64,000 nt of DNA, from contig OX453275.1 in the NCBI GenBank assembly GCA_949710005.1, forward strand, positions 32,612,718-32,676,717. Direction: 5' to 3'. The notes below the pieces were generated by a model, which saw only the letters and a program-made list of their open reading frames with translations, did no database searches and was not told the origin of the DNA. A program made the translations under genes and the position numbers. Below are positions 1-9,400 of the stretch, piece by piece (the stretch's first letter is position 1; each line of letters starts with the position of its first letter). The stretch comes from Ricordea florida (lineage: Eukaryota; Cnidaria; Anthozoa; Corallimorpharia; Ricordeidae).

Positions 1-57
1 TCGGGTAGTATGTACCTAAAAACATATTTAGAGGATCAAAAGATTTTACCGGCCTAA
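1..57 (+). CDS. small two-TM membrane protein, 3' end only (copy A)
   Basis: Frame 1 reads the last 18 codons and stop (TAA 55-57) of the homologue of the 72-aa protein at 40232-40450 in copy B. Only the last residue differs (Ala for Asn). The 5' part is off the window. Function unknown. Confidence 0.75.
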   Translation, partial: SGSMYLKTYLEDQKILPA

Positions 58-82
58 AGGAGAATAACCCCAAATTTAAAAA

Positions 83-475
83 ATGGCAACAATAGCAATG
101 ATGTTTGGAGGAGCTATATTGAATGCAACCGCCTTTGTTGGTGGTTCATATCTTGCAAAATATCTCTCAGGTGATAAAACAGACGCAGAGAAAATAAGAC
201 ACGATAAGGCATTAGAAAAATATCAAAAAGATTATGCAACATTTCAGGAAAATAGACAGAAACTAATTGATTGGAAAGTACAACAAAAGGATGCAAAATA
301 TCAGGCATCAAAAAATATTTCTAATACAGATGAATCTTTGAAATTATATAGTCAAATGCATGAACCAAAATTTTCTGATTATTATAGACCCAGTGAAAAT
401 CAAAAGATGGGTGAAATGTTATATGTAGGGGGAGGTATGTTGGCGTTGGGGTATGCAGCTAGTAAATTCTTTTAG
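83..475 (+). CDS. 130-aa element protein with terminal membrane segments (copy A)
   Basis: A hydrophobic, glycine-rich N-terminal segment (about residues 4-28) is followed by a charged, probably helical middle rich in Lys, Gln and Glu, a conserved stretch with the motif PKFSDYYRPSE, and a second hydrophobic segment at the C-terminus (about 108-128). It is nearly identical to the 130-aa protein at 40502 in copy B. From memory, similar proteins are common among uncharacterised cnidarian predictions and travel with Polinton genes. The role is unknown; a virion membrane or structural part is only a guess. It lies between the 72-aa and 411-aa genes, all on one strand. Confidence 0.8.
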   Translation: MATIAMMFGGAILNATAFVGGSYLAKYLSGDKTDAEKIRHDKALEKYQKDYATFQENRQKLIDWKVQQKDAKYQASKNISNTDESLKLYSQMHEPKFSDYYRPSENQKMGEMLYVGGGMLALGYAASKFF

Positions 476-525
476 GTTATCGTATATGTTTAATTTAAAG
501 ATTTTTTACTGATGAGTAAGAAATC

Positions 526-1761
526 ATGGCAGAAGTAGGAGAAGAAATACCATTATTAGATATAACAAAAGGAGAAGATGATGTAGATGAAGAAGGTGAA
601 AAAACTTATCAAAGTCCACCAACATCAACCTCCATCGATCAGGGGTATCTTGGTTATTCGGAATATATGGCCGAAAGAAAAAGACTTCAATGGGAAATAA
701 AATCTGAAGAGAAAAAACCGGTAGATATTAGAGAAAGGGATGATAAATATGATGATAGGAGAGAAGCGGCAGAGATACTTAAAAATTATTTTCCAGATTA
801 CAACCCAAAAGATAGTTTATTTAATCCAATATTAGAAGATGATGGGAGTATATGGGGGCAATTAACTGGAAGGGAAAATAATGTGACACATAAAATTATT
901 GAACCTAATGGTGATATAGTAAAAAATTTTGATTCGCTTCCAAAAGGAATAAAAAAATCACTTGGTGCAGATTATGAATCAATGCTTATAAAAAATAATA
1001 ATCTTTTTTCGCAATTGAATAAAAAAAATGAAGAAAATAAGGATTTATATTCCGCGTTATCTGGGTTAAGATCAGTTGTAGAAACGGGTGAAAAGGAGAT
1101 AGAACAATATGTTACAAATGATAGAAAAGAGTTGAGAAATATAATTGAAAGACAACAAACCAGAATCGCGGAAAGTGAAAGCTATTTAGATGCGGCCGTT
1201 AAACAGAAGATTGATGCAAAAACAGAGGTTGAAAAACTTAAAGTTGAATTGAATCAATACAAAGATGAACTTGAAAAAAATAAGAAGGGACAGTCAAATT
1301 TAACAATGCTAGAACGTAGTAATGAAAGATTAAAATCTGAAGTTGATAAATTTAGGGAACTAGCAAGAAAGAGTATTATTTACAACCAAGAACAAATGAT
1401 CGATCTGGAGAGTAAAAATGAAGAAATAATTAAAAATCTGCCATTACGAGAGCGTGTGAAGTACATCTTCAAAAAGTATGGTTTTACAGTATTTGCAGTT
1501 GTGAGTGCTGTAGGTGTTGTTATTGGTGTAATAATTTCTAATCTTTCTAAAGGCCTAACCACACTAGGTAAAGGTGTTGGTAATGGGTTTAAAGCTATTG
1601 GTAAAAAACTAGGTGAAATATTACCAGGGATGGTTGGAGCGATCGTGAGTTTTCTATTCAAAACAGCGGGCGAGGTAATTGGCTTTTTAGGTAAAAATGC
1701 TTGGCTTTTGATAATGGCTGTGGTTATATACTTTGTGGAAAGGGTAAAGAAGAGTAGATAA
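526..1761 (+). CDS. 411-aa coiled-coil protein with C-terminal membrane region (copy A)
   Basis: The acidic N-terminus (about 1-110) differs strongly from the copy B homologue. A long heptad-rich, Lys/Glu-rich region (about 150-300) follows and predicts a coiled coil. The last 100 residues are hydrophobic and glycine-rich, with two or three likely membrane helices and a short basic tail. That C-terminal 100 aa is almost identical to copy B. The start at 526 is preceded by TTTAAAGATT at 494-503. No enzymatic motif was seen. The architecture suggests a membrane-anchored structural protein, but this is inference. Confidence 0.8.
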   Translation: MAEVGEEIPLLDITKGEDDVDEEGEKTYQSPPTSTSIDQGYLGYSEYMAERKRLQWEIKSEEKKPVDIRERDDKYDDRREAAEILKNYFPDYNPKDSLFNPILEDDGSIWGQLTGRENNVTHKIIEPNGDIVKNFDSLPKGIKKSLGADYESMLIKNNNLFSQLNKKNEENKDLYSALSGLRSVVETGEKEIEQYVTNDRKELRNIIERQQTRIAESESYLDAAVKQKIDAKTEVEKLKVELNQYKDELEKNKKGQSNLTMLERSNERLKSEVDKFRELARKSIIYNQEQMIDLESKNEEIIKNLPLRERVKYIFKKYGFTVFAVVSAVGVVIGVIISNLSKGLTTLGKGVGNGFKAIGKKLGEILPGMVGAIVSFLFKTAGEVIGFLGKNAWLLIMAVVIYFVERVKKSR

Positions 1762-1803
1762 CAAAAAGGTCTAAAGATATCGTGTTGATCAGTAAAATAC
1801 AAT

Positions 1804-2427
1804 ATGGAAGAATACAATAAAATTTATCCGCAATTACCTATTAATGGAGATCCAAATAATTTCAGACTACAAAAGTCGTGCGAAGTACTAAATAATCTTC
1901 AAAAGGAAAGTAAACATTACGAGGGTGTTAAGAAAAAGTATAATCGCGCTAGAGGTATATTTACAAAAATAAGTGTTAGTAGTGGAGTGATTTCAGTTAT
2001 CCTATCTGCAAGTGGGCTTGGAACCTCCCTTACTGGGTTTGGTGCTGCTGTTGGTATCCCATTAGGTGCAGTAGGAGGAATTTGTGGTGTAATATCTGTT
2101 GGATTCGGTTCAGCTTCTAAAAAACTTTCACATAAAGTTAGTAAACATGAACAGACAGTTTCTTTGGCAAAAGCAAAAGTAAACACTATTCGCGACTTGG
2201 TTTCAAAGGCTCTAAAAGATAACGCCATATCCGACCAAGAATTTTCATTAATTTTATCAGAGGTGGATAAGTTTGAAAAACTAAAACTCGAAATCCGACA
2301 GAAAAACAGGAAAGATGGGGAAAAAAACTTAAATATGAATCAGATAAGAACAGAGGTTCGAGCGGAAATTATAAAGGAGTTAACCGGTCCCGAACTTGTA
2401 AATTTTCATACGAGAGAACGCCAGTAG
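1804..2427 (+). CDS. 207-aa membrane protein with helical C-terminus (copy A)
   Basis: An N-terminal helical stretch leads into a strongly hydrophobic Gly/Ser/Ala-rich region (about residues 55-105, with SGLGTSLTGFG) likely to span or insert into a membrane. A conserved charged C-terminal half with VSKALKDNAISDQEFSLI follows. It is a close homologue of the copy B protein at 42200, but lacks the 11-residue insertion that copy B has after Tyr8. GTCTAAAGAT lies upstream at 1769-1778. I recall relatives in other cnidarian genomes but no assigned function. Confidence 0.78.
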   Translation: MEEYNKIYPQLPINGDPNNFRLQKSCEVLNNLQKESKHYEGVKKKYNRARGIFTKISVSSGVISVILSASGLGTSLTGFGAAVGIPLGAVGGICGVISVGFGSASKKLSHKVSKHEQTVSLAKAKVNTIRDLVSKALKDNAISDQEFSLILSEVDKFEKLKLEIRQKNRKDGEKNLNMNQIRTEVRAEIIKELTGPELVNFHTRERQ

Positions 2428-2493
2428 GATGGAATTGTTACGCTGGTATTAGAAACGAGGTGATTTAAAAGCAACATGTTATGAACAAAAAAA

Positions 2494-4056
2494 ATGTCAT
2501 TATTCAATTATTTCAGAAATAAATATCCAAAGGCCGATCAAAGTCAATTTGAAGTTGTATCTGATTCGTATGGTGGATATATAAGTTGGAAAGTTGATGG
2601 TACAACAATAATGTCAAATGATGATCCTACTGGAAAAACATGGATTGATAATATTTCGCCTCGTTTGAAAAAACTTTTATGGAAAGATTTAGGATTGGAT
2701 GACAGTGATTTGATTTCATTTCCAAAAAGTTTATCCATAACCAACCAATCTTATCCTATACCAGCTATTAATTTTGATGACTTTACTACTGATTTAACAA
2801 AAATGATAACCTTTCTAGATATATACGTTACAAATACGAAGAAATTTACCGCAAAGATGAGAAACATATTTACATCGCAAGTCGTAACATTCAAATCTGG
2901 AAAACAGAGTAGAAAATGGTTGAACGCCCCTGATATGAATTATTGGCCTCAACAACTTAACTTTGCAGTTTGGTGTGCAACATCTGGTTGCGGTATAAGT
3001 CCTTTTGAAAGTCTAAATTATCCCAGAGTAGTAAATAGCTTCATAAAGTTTCATATATATTTCACAATAAGGCGGATATTATATGAATTGAAACTACCTT
3101 TGCCCGATGAGAAACCTTTTGTAATAAATAATAATCCTTATAGTAAAGTTGCATATCAACGATTGTGTGCAGAATTTAGCATATCAAAAAACTCAGACTT
3201 TAGATGGAAGGGGGGTAGAAACGGCGGGTTGGGAGATATATTCCTTGATTATGGTGCAGGATATCGTGGAAAAGGAGGGGGATATCAAAATTTACATATT
3301 GTGCGTAATTATGATGTTGAAGCAAATAAATGGCCCGGTGAAAGTAATAAATTCGCTGATGAAGGTGGAAAGAAGGAAAAGGGTAATCTCATTTCATTTA
3401 TCCGTAACGATGACTTTGCTGATTACAAATATGCCTGGTTTATCCCAACAAGCGGACATGGGCTCACTAAAGCCGGACTTGGTAGATTGAATCGATCCGC
3501 TGAAGCTTTTGTTTACTGTATATTGGGTGCACAAGTTAATACAAGAAATTCAATTTACGGTAATGACGGCGGTGCAATCGAAACACAACAGGAATTCTTG
3601 GCTTTATTTGAAAGTAGTGTGATCGAGAATGACATTTCTAGTTCGATTCAAAGATATCAATTAGCTGTACAGGAAGCTAAATTACGGCTTGATTTAGCTA
3701 TTGCTCCTGGCATATGGTTGATGCCGAGTAATATGATAATCAACACTGAAAGCGTTACGGGTTTTAATAACAAACTAATGAAAGCGAGTAATGCTATGAA
3801 TTTTGGTGTGAATAATTCCCTAAACACTGAAGCAAAACAGGTTGGAATAAGTCATAACTTAGGATCTTCAAAGTTAAAGTTACCTCATATAACTGAAACG
3901 AATAAAACCCCGAAGGAACCAAAACCAGACTCGACGAAACAAGAAATCCGCAGTACCAGCTCCGCTGAAAATAATATTGACTCAACGCAGCATGAAAAGA
4001 ATATATTAGCATTGGCAGTTGTCGCGGTCGGATTAGCTTGGTATCTATTTCGGTAG
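2494..4056 (+). CDS. 520-aa conserved element protein, C-terminal membrane anchor (copy A)
   Basis: The largest protein of the right half. The N-terminal 30 residues diverge from copy B; the rest is highly conserved. Visible blocks include a Trp/Cys-rich stretch (WPQQLNFAVWCATSGCGIS), a Gly-rich stretch (KGGRNGGLGDIFLDYGAGYR) and LDLAIAPG. The C-terminus is a Ser/Thr/Lys-rich linker followed by a hydrophobic tail (ILALAVVAVGLAWYLF), which fits a tail anchor. I do not recognise an enzyme family. A Gln/Cys-containing block could tempt a cysteine-protease call, but no His/acid partners are evident in the right order. Minor virion protein is a guess. Confidence 0.8.
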   Translation: MSLFNYFRNKYPKADQSQFEVVSDSYGGYISWKVDGTTIMSNDDPTGKTWIDNISPRLKKLLWKDLGLDDSDLISFPKSLSITNQSYPIPAINFDDFTTDLTKMITFLDIYVTNTKKFTAKMRNIFTSQVVTFKSGKQSRKWLNAPDMNYWPQQLNFAVWCATSGCGISPFESLNYPRVVNSFIKFHIYFTIRRILYELKLPLPDEKPFVINNNPYSKVAYQRLCAEFSISKNSDFRWKGGRNGGLGDIFLDYGAGYRGKGGGYQNLHIVRNYDVEANKWPGESNKFADEGGKKEKGNLISFIRNDDFADYKYAWFIPTSGHGLTKAGLGRLNRSAEAFVYCILGAQVNTRNSIYGNDGGAIETQQEFLALFESSVIENDISSSIQRYQLAVQEAKLRLDLAIAPGIWLMPSNMIINTESVTGFNNKLMKASNAMNFGVNNSLNTEAKQVGISHNLGSSKLKLPHITETNKTPKEPKPDSTKQEIRSTSSAENNIDSTQHEKNILALAVVAVGLAWYLFR

Positions 4057-4073
4057 ATGGCTGGATTTTTCAG

Positions 4074-4201
4074 CTTACGCGTAAGTCGATTTTTTACTAC
4101 AGGTTAATTAACATAACAATTTTTACCGGCTTACGCGTAAGTCGATTTTTTACTACAGGGTAATTAACGTAACAATTTTTACCAGCTTACGCGTAAGTCG
4201 A
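4074..4201. repeat. three 56-bp direct repeats carrying a 12-bp palindrome
   Basis: The perfect palindrome CTTACGCGTAAG starts at 4074, 4130 and 4186, a period of exactly 56 bp. Each is followed by TCGATTTTT and the first two by TACTACAGGKTAATTAA; the third unit is cut short. The array fills the spacer between the 520-aa and penton-like genes. Copy B has unrelated sequence there (44497-44798). Confidence 0.9.
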
Positions 4202-4229
4202 TTTTTATCAAGGGTGTTTATTATATAAA

Positions 4230-4239
4230 TTTAAAGACC
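4230..4239 (+). promoter_or_regulatory. leader motif TTTAAAGACC upstream of the penton-like gene (copy A)
   Basis: A member of the TCTAAAGAT-like motif set found before most genes of both copies. It ends 18 bp before the ATG at 4258. Promoter function is inferred from recurrence only. Confidence 0.4.
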
Positions 4240-4257
4240 AGCTTCGCTGAAAACAAA

Positions 4258-4893
4258 ATGTTAAGCATAACAATGTATGAGTCTGAAACTAGGATTTATT
4301 TAGATCCGCCGCTGAAAAATCTTCGGGAGATACAACTCCTAGATTGTAATATACAAACCAAAAGATTGATTAATTTCAAGGATAAACAGATAATATTAAA
4401 TGATAAGAATCAATCCGTCATAATAATTCAACCTGGTACATATTCTCTTCGTAATATACAATCAATATTTCTTAATGATCCTGATGTGGAAAAGATAACA
4501 ATAATTGAGACTGATACTGTTGACTATCTTTATTCCAATAAAAATTTCAAAGTTAAACTTACTAGAGGTTTGGGGTTTGGTTTAGGCGTTCCTGATGTCA
4601 TAAATCCGGGTAAATTATACCCCATAAATATTCAGATTAAGGAACCGCTGAGACTTATGTGTAGTATAGTGGATAATAAATTTTCATATATGAATAAAAC
4701 CAAAAATGGAGAAATTGGGAAACTATCACCATCACAACTACTTGCAAACGTGCCCTCAAAGGATTATCCAACAATTCCAGTTCGAAAATATGATACTCTA
4801 ATAAACCACTTTGATTTAAGCATATTAGACAATCAATGGGAAAAACTTGATCTGAAGGGTTCCCCTATAACTTTTAGTTTAAGATTTAGATAA
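4258..4893 (+). CDS. penton-like minor capsid protein (copy A)
   Basis: A 211-aa beta-rich protein without membrane segments. Two features resemble penton-type single jelly-roll proteins of Polintons and adintoviruses as I remember them: the early pattern LREIQLLDCNIQ...IIIQPGTYSLRNIQ, and the C-terminal end NHFDLSILDNQWEKL followed by a short strand ending in FSLRFR. It is almost identical to the copy B protein. Penton base proteins cap the fivefold vertices of the capsid. The call rests on remembered pattern and gene company, so another jelly-roll minor capsid role is possible. Confidence 0.6.
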   Translation: MLSITMYESETRIYLDPPLKNLREIQLLDCNIQTKRLINFKDKQIILNDKNQSVIIIQPGTYSLRNIQSIFLNDPDVEKITIIETDTVDYLYSNKNFKVKLTRGLGFGLGVPDVINPGKLYPINIQIKEPLRLMCSIVDNKFSYMNKTKNGEIGKLSPSQLLANVPSKDYPTIPVRKYDTLINHFDLSILDNQWEKLDLKGSPITFSLRFR

Positions 4894-5133
4894 ATTTTTG
4901 TTATGTAACTCAAGTAAGGGTTATATAACATAAATTAAAATTTGTATTACTTTCATCCCTTCAAACATTTTTTATATTAAAACTAACCTCAAATGAATTA
5001 ATAAATATTTCTTTTTCAATTTTATGTATTTTTACTCCATTTGTAGTAAATTCTCTCATTACCGATGAGGCCTCCCCCAATAAGTAACAAATTTTAAAAC
5101 CAAAAAATTATTTGGATCAATATTTGTCGTAAT
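4894..5133. other. spacer between convergent genes (copy A)
   Basis: AT-rich and closely matched by 45435-45677 in copy B. It starts with an imperfect inverted repeat (GTTATGTAAC... GTTATATAAC) just after the penton stop, which may mark 3' ends. Nothing else recognised. Confidence 0.5.
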
Positions 5134-5826
5134 TCATTTTTTAATTTTACATTCTCTACAATGCGCCTTCTGTTTTTTATGTTCACATATTTGTGTTCCT
5201 CCACAATCTTTACAATGAGTTTTCTGTTTTTCATGTATACATAATTGTGTTCCTCCACAATCTTTACAGTGAGTTTTCTGTTTATTGTGTATACAAAATT
5301 GTGATCCTTTACATTTTTTGCAACAATATTTTATTTTTTCGTGAATACATAATTGCGACCCGCAACACTCCTTACAAAAATATTTGCTCTTTTTATGGAT
5401 ACAATAATATTTATGATTAATAGCTTCTTTTTTAATTTCATTAATAATTTCCTCCTCTGGAAATTTTTTAATACCTTGAATTAAATTTTCTTTATTCATT
5501 TTTGTTCTTCCTTTTATTTTCAACTCTTTTGCAATATTTTTTAATTGGTGAAAATTTAAATCTTTTAGTTGTTCCATATTCTTTTGATTAGTCATATTTT
5601 TTATGGGGGGCGGCTCCGCTGTAGTTTGTGGTCTTGGTATACGCGGTCTTGGATTTGGCCCCTCTGGAGTTTGTGGTCGTTGTCGGTAATTTTCCAAATC
5701 TTCATTTGTATTAATTCCCCTCTCTCGCAATGCTTGAATTTTTTCCGCTTTACGTAAACTAGACCAACCAGGTATTCTCAATTCTTTTACAATTTTCTTT
5801 AATTCAGAATCTTTTAATTGTTCCAT
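5134..5826 (-). CDS. SAP-motif and Cys/His-repeat protein (copy A)
   Basis: A 230-aa protein read from the TIR inwards. Residues 1-40 form a SAP-like helix-turn-helix (DSELKKIVKELRIPGW), then a Pro/Arg-rich linker, then a second SAP-like segment starting MEQLKDLNFHQLKNI (about 84-120). The C-terminal half has five 18-residue units of pattern C-x-H-x(3-4)-K-x2-C-x2-C-x-G, each able to offer four zinc ligands. SAP motifs bind DNA, so a DNA-binding or replication-accessory role is inferred. The first 82 residues match the N-terminus of the copy B polymerase because both genes start inside the TIR. Gly replaces Arg at one linker position relative to copy B. Confidence 0.82.
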   Translation of the reverse strand: MEQLKDSELKKIVKELRIPGWSSLRKAEKIQALRERGINTNEDLENYRQRPQTPEGPNPRPRIPRPQTTAEPPPIKNMTNQKNMEQLKDLNFHQLKNIAKELKIKGRTKMNKENLIQGIKKFPEEEIINEIKKEAINHKYYCIHKKSKYFCKECCGSQLCIHEKIKYCCKKCKGSQFCIHNKQKTHCKDCGGTQLCIHEKQKTHCKDCGGTQICEHKKQKAHCRECKIKK

Positions 5827-6126
5827 ACTTCATAAAATTATTTTAAATCTTTAGACCATAATTCATTTTTTTGAAAAAAAATCTTAAAATCGGCTTACAA
5901 AAATAAATCTTAAAATCGGCTTACAAAAATAAATCTTAAAATCGGCTTACAAAAATAAATCTTAAAATCGGCTTACAAAAATAAATCTTAAAATCGGCTT
6001 ACAAAAATAAATCTTAAAATCGGCTTACAAAAATAAATCTTAAAATCGGCTTACAAAAATAAATCTTAAAATCGGCTTACAAAAATAAATCTTAAAATCG
6101 GCTCATTTTTACGGTAACATACTACT
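5579..6126. repeat. right terminal inverted repeat of copy A
   Basis: Homologous over its length to the right TIR of copy B (46123-46721), but about 51 bp shorter because it has fewer 26-bp units. It includes the start of the SAP/zinc gene and the motif ATCTTTAGAC at 5847-5856. The left partner is outside the window. Confidence 0.8.
5881..6108. repeat. 26-bp tandem repeat in the TIR, nine units (copy A)
   Basis: The string ATCTTAAAATCGGCTTAC recurs at 5881, 5907, 5933, 5959, 5985, 6011, 6037 and 6063, and in altered form at 6089, a period of 26 bp. It lies between the element tip and the first gene, a position that fits replication or transcription control. Confidence 0.9.
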
Positions 6127-6445
6127 ACATGTAATTTTGTTGTCGGTTCTGTCGTTTTCTAAGGCTTTTTCTCCAGGTTTCTGTCCCTATAAAAACTAAT
6201 ACCTCCAAATTCCAATTCAATTTTCAATTATTTTTTTCTAGCAGTTTTGTGGTATCTGGCAATGGATTCACAGCAAGAGTAGTAATGTAAAGTCTACACA
6301 GATTGTAACAAGTGTCTATGACTAACATTCACTCTCTGTGGAACACAAACACAAATGTATAAACAAAAGCAACCAGCAAACAGATACAGTGCTGGTCAAA
6401 AAACAAAATGAGCTCATTTTGCATTGGTTTTGTTTTACTGTCTAG
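6127..6445. other. TOP3A intron remnant next to copy A
   Basis: Host sequence between the right tip of copy A and the first visible TOP3A exon. No exon, repeat or RNA gene recognised. Confidence 0.4.
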
Positions 6446-9400
6446 TTACCCATGAAATGGAAGATGCAAAAGTGGATTTTGCTTGGAAGAGGTATCTATT
6501 AAAGGACTCTATCAAGTTAATTTGTAGATATTTAATTTTCATGTAGTTTTTAGATGTACTTCAATATAAAATGTAGTATTTTTTACTCTTTGTGCGCATG
6601 GATTTTGTTTAATTTTGCAAAGTTGTACCATTTCCTGCATCAAGCAAGTGCTCTCACTGTCTGTTTAGTTAAAGCATTATCGATGATAATTAAATGTGTA
6701 AAAGCAAGAAATTGTAACATCATATCTCATTCAGAACCCCAAGAAAATTAGTAGTTACAGCTTAGTTTAGTTAGTTGCACATGGGCCTTCACACTGGTAG
6801 TTGCTCAGAAACTGTCCTCCCTTACAAGTCCCCTTTTCAAGTCAAGCCACTCTGTCTACGTTGCTCGTTGCTTTCACCCTTTTTGTTAGTCCCTTTTGTT
6901 TTGTGTCAATAAATACCATTTGGCTGAGTTCATTTGCCTGTTGTTCTCATAACAACACGAACCTAACCCGGTCACAAAAAATTAAATCACAATCACATAA
7001 AATGTATAGGGGACCCTCAATAATGCCATTACTATTTAACAATTAGATATTTATGAGCTTGAGATTTCTGTGGGGTGATAGTTGATGAGGCCAAAGGCCA
7101 AATCAACTATCACATAGAAATTGAGAGCAAATAATCTAATTGTTTTTTAGTAAAAATCATAATAAACAAATATGTGTTGGTGAAAAAAATAACAAAATAC
7201 TAAATCTTCCTGCAAAACCTCACTCAAGCACAAAGTCATCGCCATTTTGAAAACAATCTTCAACCAAGTGCTGCATTCTATTATGGCTGATGGTGTGCAG
7301 TAGCTCAGCCAATCAGATTGTGGCATTTGCATTAGTAAGCCAGTAATTTTTTACTAATAAATGATAATGCAGTATTGTCTAAAATCTTGAGCCTGTTCAT
7401 GATATTGTGAAGCATTAAATAAACTTGTCCAGTTTTACTATGTTATTGCACAGTTCAGCAGACAATTTTTTAAGACGTTTAGATTGCTTAAAGTGTCATG
7501 GCATGCCTTTCTGTATTTTGTTACAGAAAATTTTTTTCTATCTCCCCTTGCTTTTCAGATAAATAAATAAATGGAAAAAAAAAAGATTCAGTTTTAGTTT
7601 ACAGTTGTCTTTTTGTATAAGTGCAACTTACATTATCATTTTCTTTCTTTCTCTAGAGGGAGACTGTTCAACCGTCTGCCTTGCCTTATTCTTTACCAAA
7701 TTTGTTTGGAGGTACAGTTTAATGTATAAGGCAGCGTATGTGAGATGCACATTAATGAACCTATTCAACCCTACTGAGTGAGTTATAACAAAGGAATGTT
7801 TTCATATTATACCATAAGCTTGGGACCAAGCATCCATTTTCCAAAAGTCCCAATAACTTTACGGGTCTGTGGAGGTCCGTTTTTACATGGGAGTCTGGTG
7901 AATGTTTGTGTGGTTATTGAGGTACAAACAAGTCCAACTTGAAATTGACTTGCTTAAACTTTAAAACCAACAAAAATGAAAATCCCATAAAAATAGCTTT
8001 CCAGACCAATTAAGTTATCAGGACCTTCAACAGACAGACCCCCTTTGGCCAACTTGGCAGAAGTCCAGATAACTTTAATGGCTGGGAGCTCTATATTTAA
8101 ATCAGAGTCTACTGAACATTTTTGTAATTCCTCAGGTACAAACTGGCCAAACATGCAAGATAATCTAAAATTGTATTGCCTAACATTGAAAACCAGCAGA
8201 GTTGTATTTCGTTTTGTAAACATTGTGATCATAAAATAGCTTACCAGGTACAGTAAGTGACCAGGCCTATCAAGAAACGAGTATTGTGGGGATAGTTTCT
8301 AAAGAAACTGGTGCTGCGTCGGTGGGAAATTGAAACACAAGAAATTGGATAAATCAAACGAGTTGATTAAGTAAGTTATACCACCGTAAGGTGAATGGGA
8401 GGTGCTGACGTTTCGAGCGTTAGCCCTTTGTCGGAGCGAAAGAAAGGAGGCCCAGAAAGAAACAAGAAACGAGGCCCAGTTGTATCAATATGCATCAGTT
8501 TCCTTAATTTGCTTACTCAGTATATCTTTTTTATCATATTTTAATTTTGTGTTCACTCTTTAAGAATCCCACTGCAAAGGTTCTTAGCACTTCATCTCGT
8601 CCTAAAAGCAAATGGAGACCCCTGCCCTTGGACACTGTAGTAAGCAAATAAAATTTTCAGTACATGTTAGACACAAGGCACTAGTAGTAAGACATCTTAA
8701 AGACATTTGATACACCTTCTTTGTTTTGGTTAACAAAAATGAATTCTTTCACCTGACTGCTGTTTTCTGATCGAAATAGGAACTTGAAAAGCTTGCCTCT
8801 AGAAAGCTGAAGATAAATGCAAAGGAAACAATGAAAATTGCTGAAAAACTCTACAATCAAGGGTAGGTGTTTTTGATTGGGGCATGGCTAGGATTTTTCA
8901 AAGGGGTGGCACACTGTGCCACACCCAGGGTGCCTGTCAGATTGTTATGTTGACATTCATGAGATGCATTTTGCTCAAGTGACATTTGTTTGGATTAGCA
9001 GAGAATGAGGGGGAAGGAAGAAGCTTACAGAATAGCTTTATAAATTAGTTAAGTTCTCTGAAACATTCTCTGTTTTCTTCACTACTAAGGGGGGTTATCA
9101 ACCCTCCAGGACCACCCCTAGCCACACCCCTGCCTCTGTTTAAATCCTAGGCCTTCCTCTTTGATTTGATTTTCCACAGCCAAGTATCCAGAAAACTGTA
9201 TCATTTAATGGCCAGACCCTCTTGATTTGAACCTTTTCTTTGCTAATCAGCTGGTTTGAAAAGATTTCTACACTATATAACTACGTTTATAAATTAATAC
9301 AATTGAATACTTTGAGCAAAATTACCCAATAAAAAACATTTGAATACAAGAAGTTACATTTTCAAGTTTGCTTTCAAATTTAGGCTTTTCCAGTTTGTGA

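Larger units (their letters stand above)
1..6126 (+). mobile_element. Polinton/adintovirus-like element, copy A (right part only)
   Basis: The block matches positions 40394-46721 of copy B gene for gene: end of a small membrane protein, the 130-aa, 411-aa, 207-aa and 520-aa proteins, the penton-like protein, and the inverted SAP/zinc-repeat gene. It ends in the same terminal sequence CATACTACT at 6118-6126. The left TIR, polymerase, integrase, capsid and ATPase genes would lie to the left of the window. All visible frames are open. TOP3A exon sequence resumes 320 bp beyond the right end, so the copy is inferred to sit in a TOP3A intron. The target duplication cannot be checked because the left junction is not in the window; the right-flank bases are ACATG. 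Confidence 0.9.

Noticed and set aside
2930..3000. Adenain-type protease site in the 520-aa protein (Gln..Cys block)
   Set aside because: No upstream His and acidic residues in the expected order and spacing could be seen.
5881..6108. CRISPR-like array
   Set aside because: The 26-bp units are contiguous without unique spacers, and the context is an animal transposon end.
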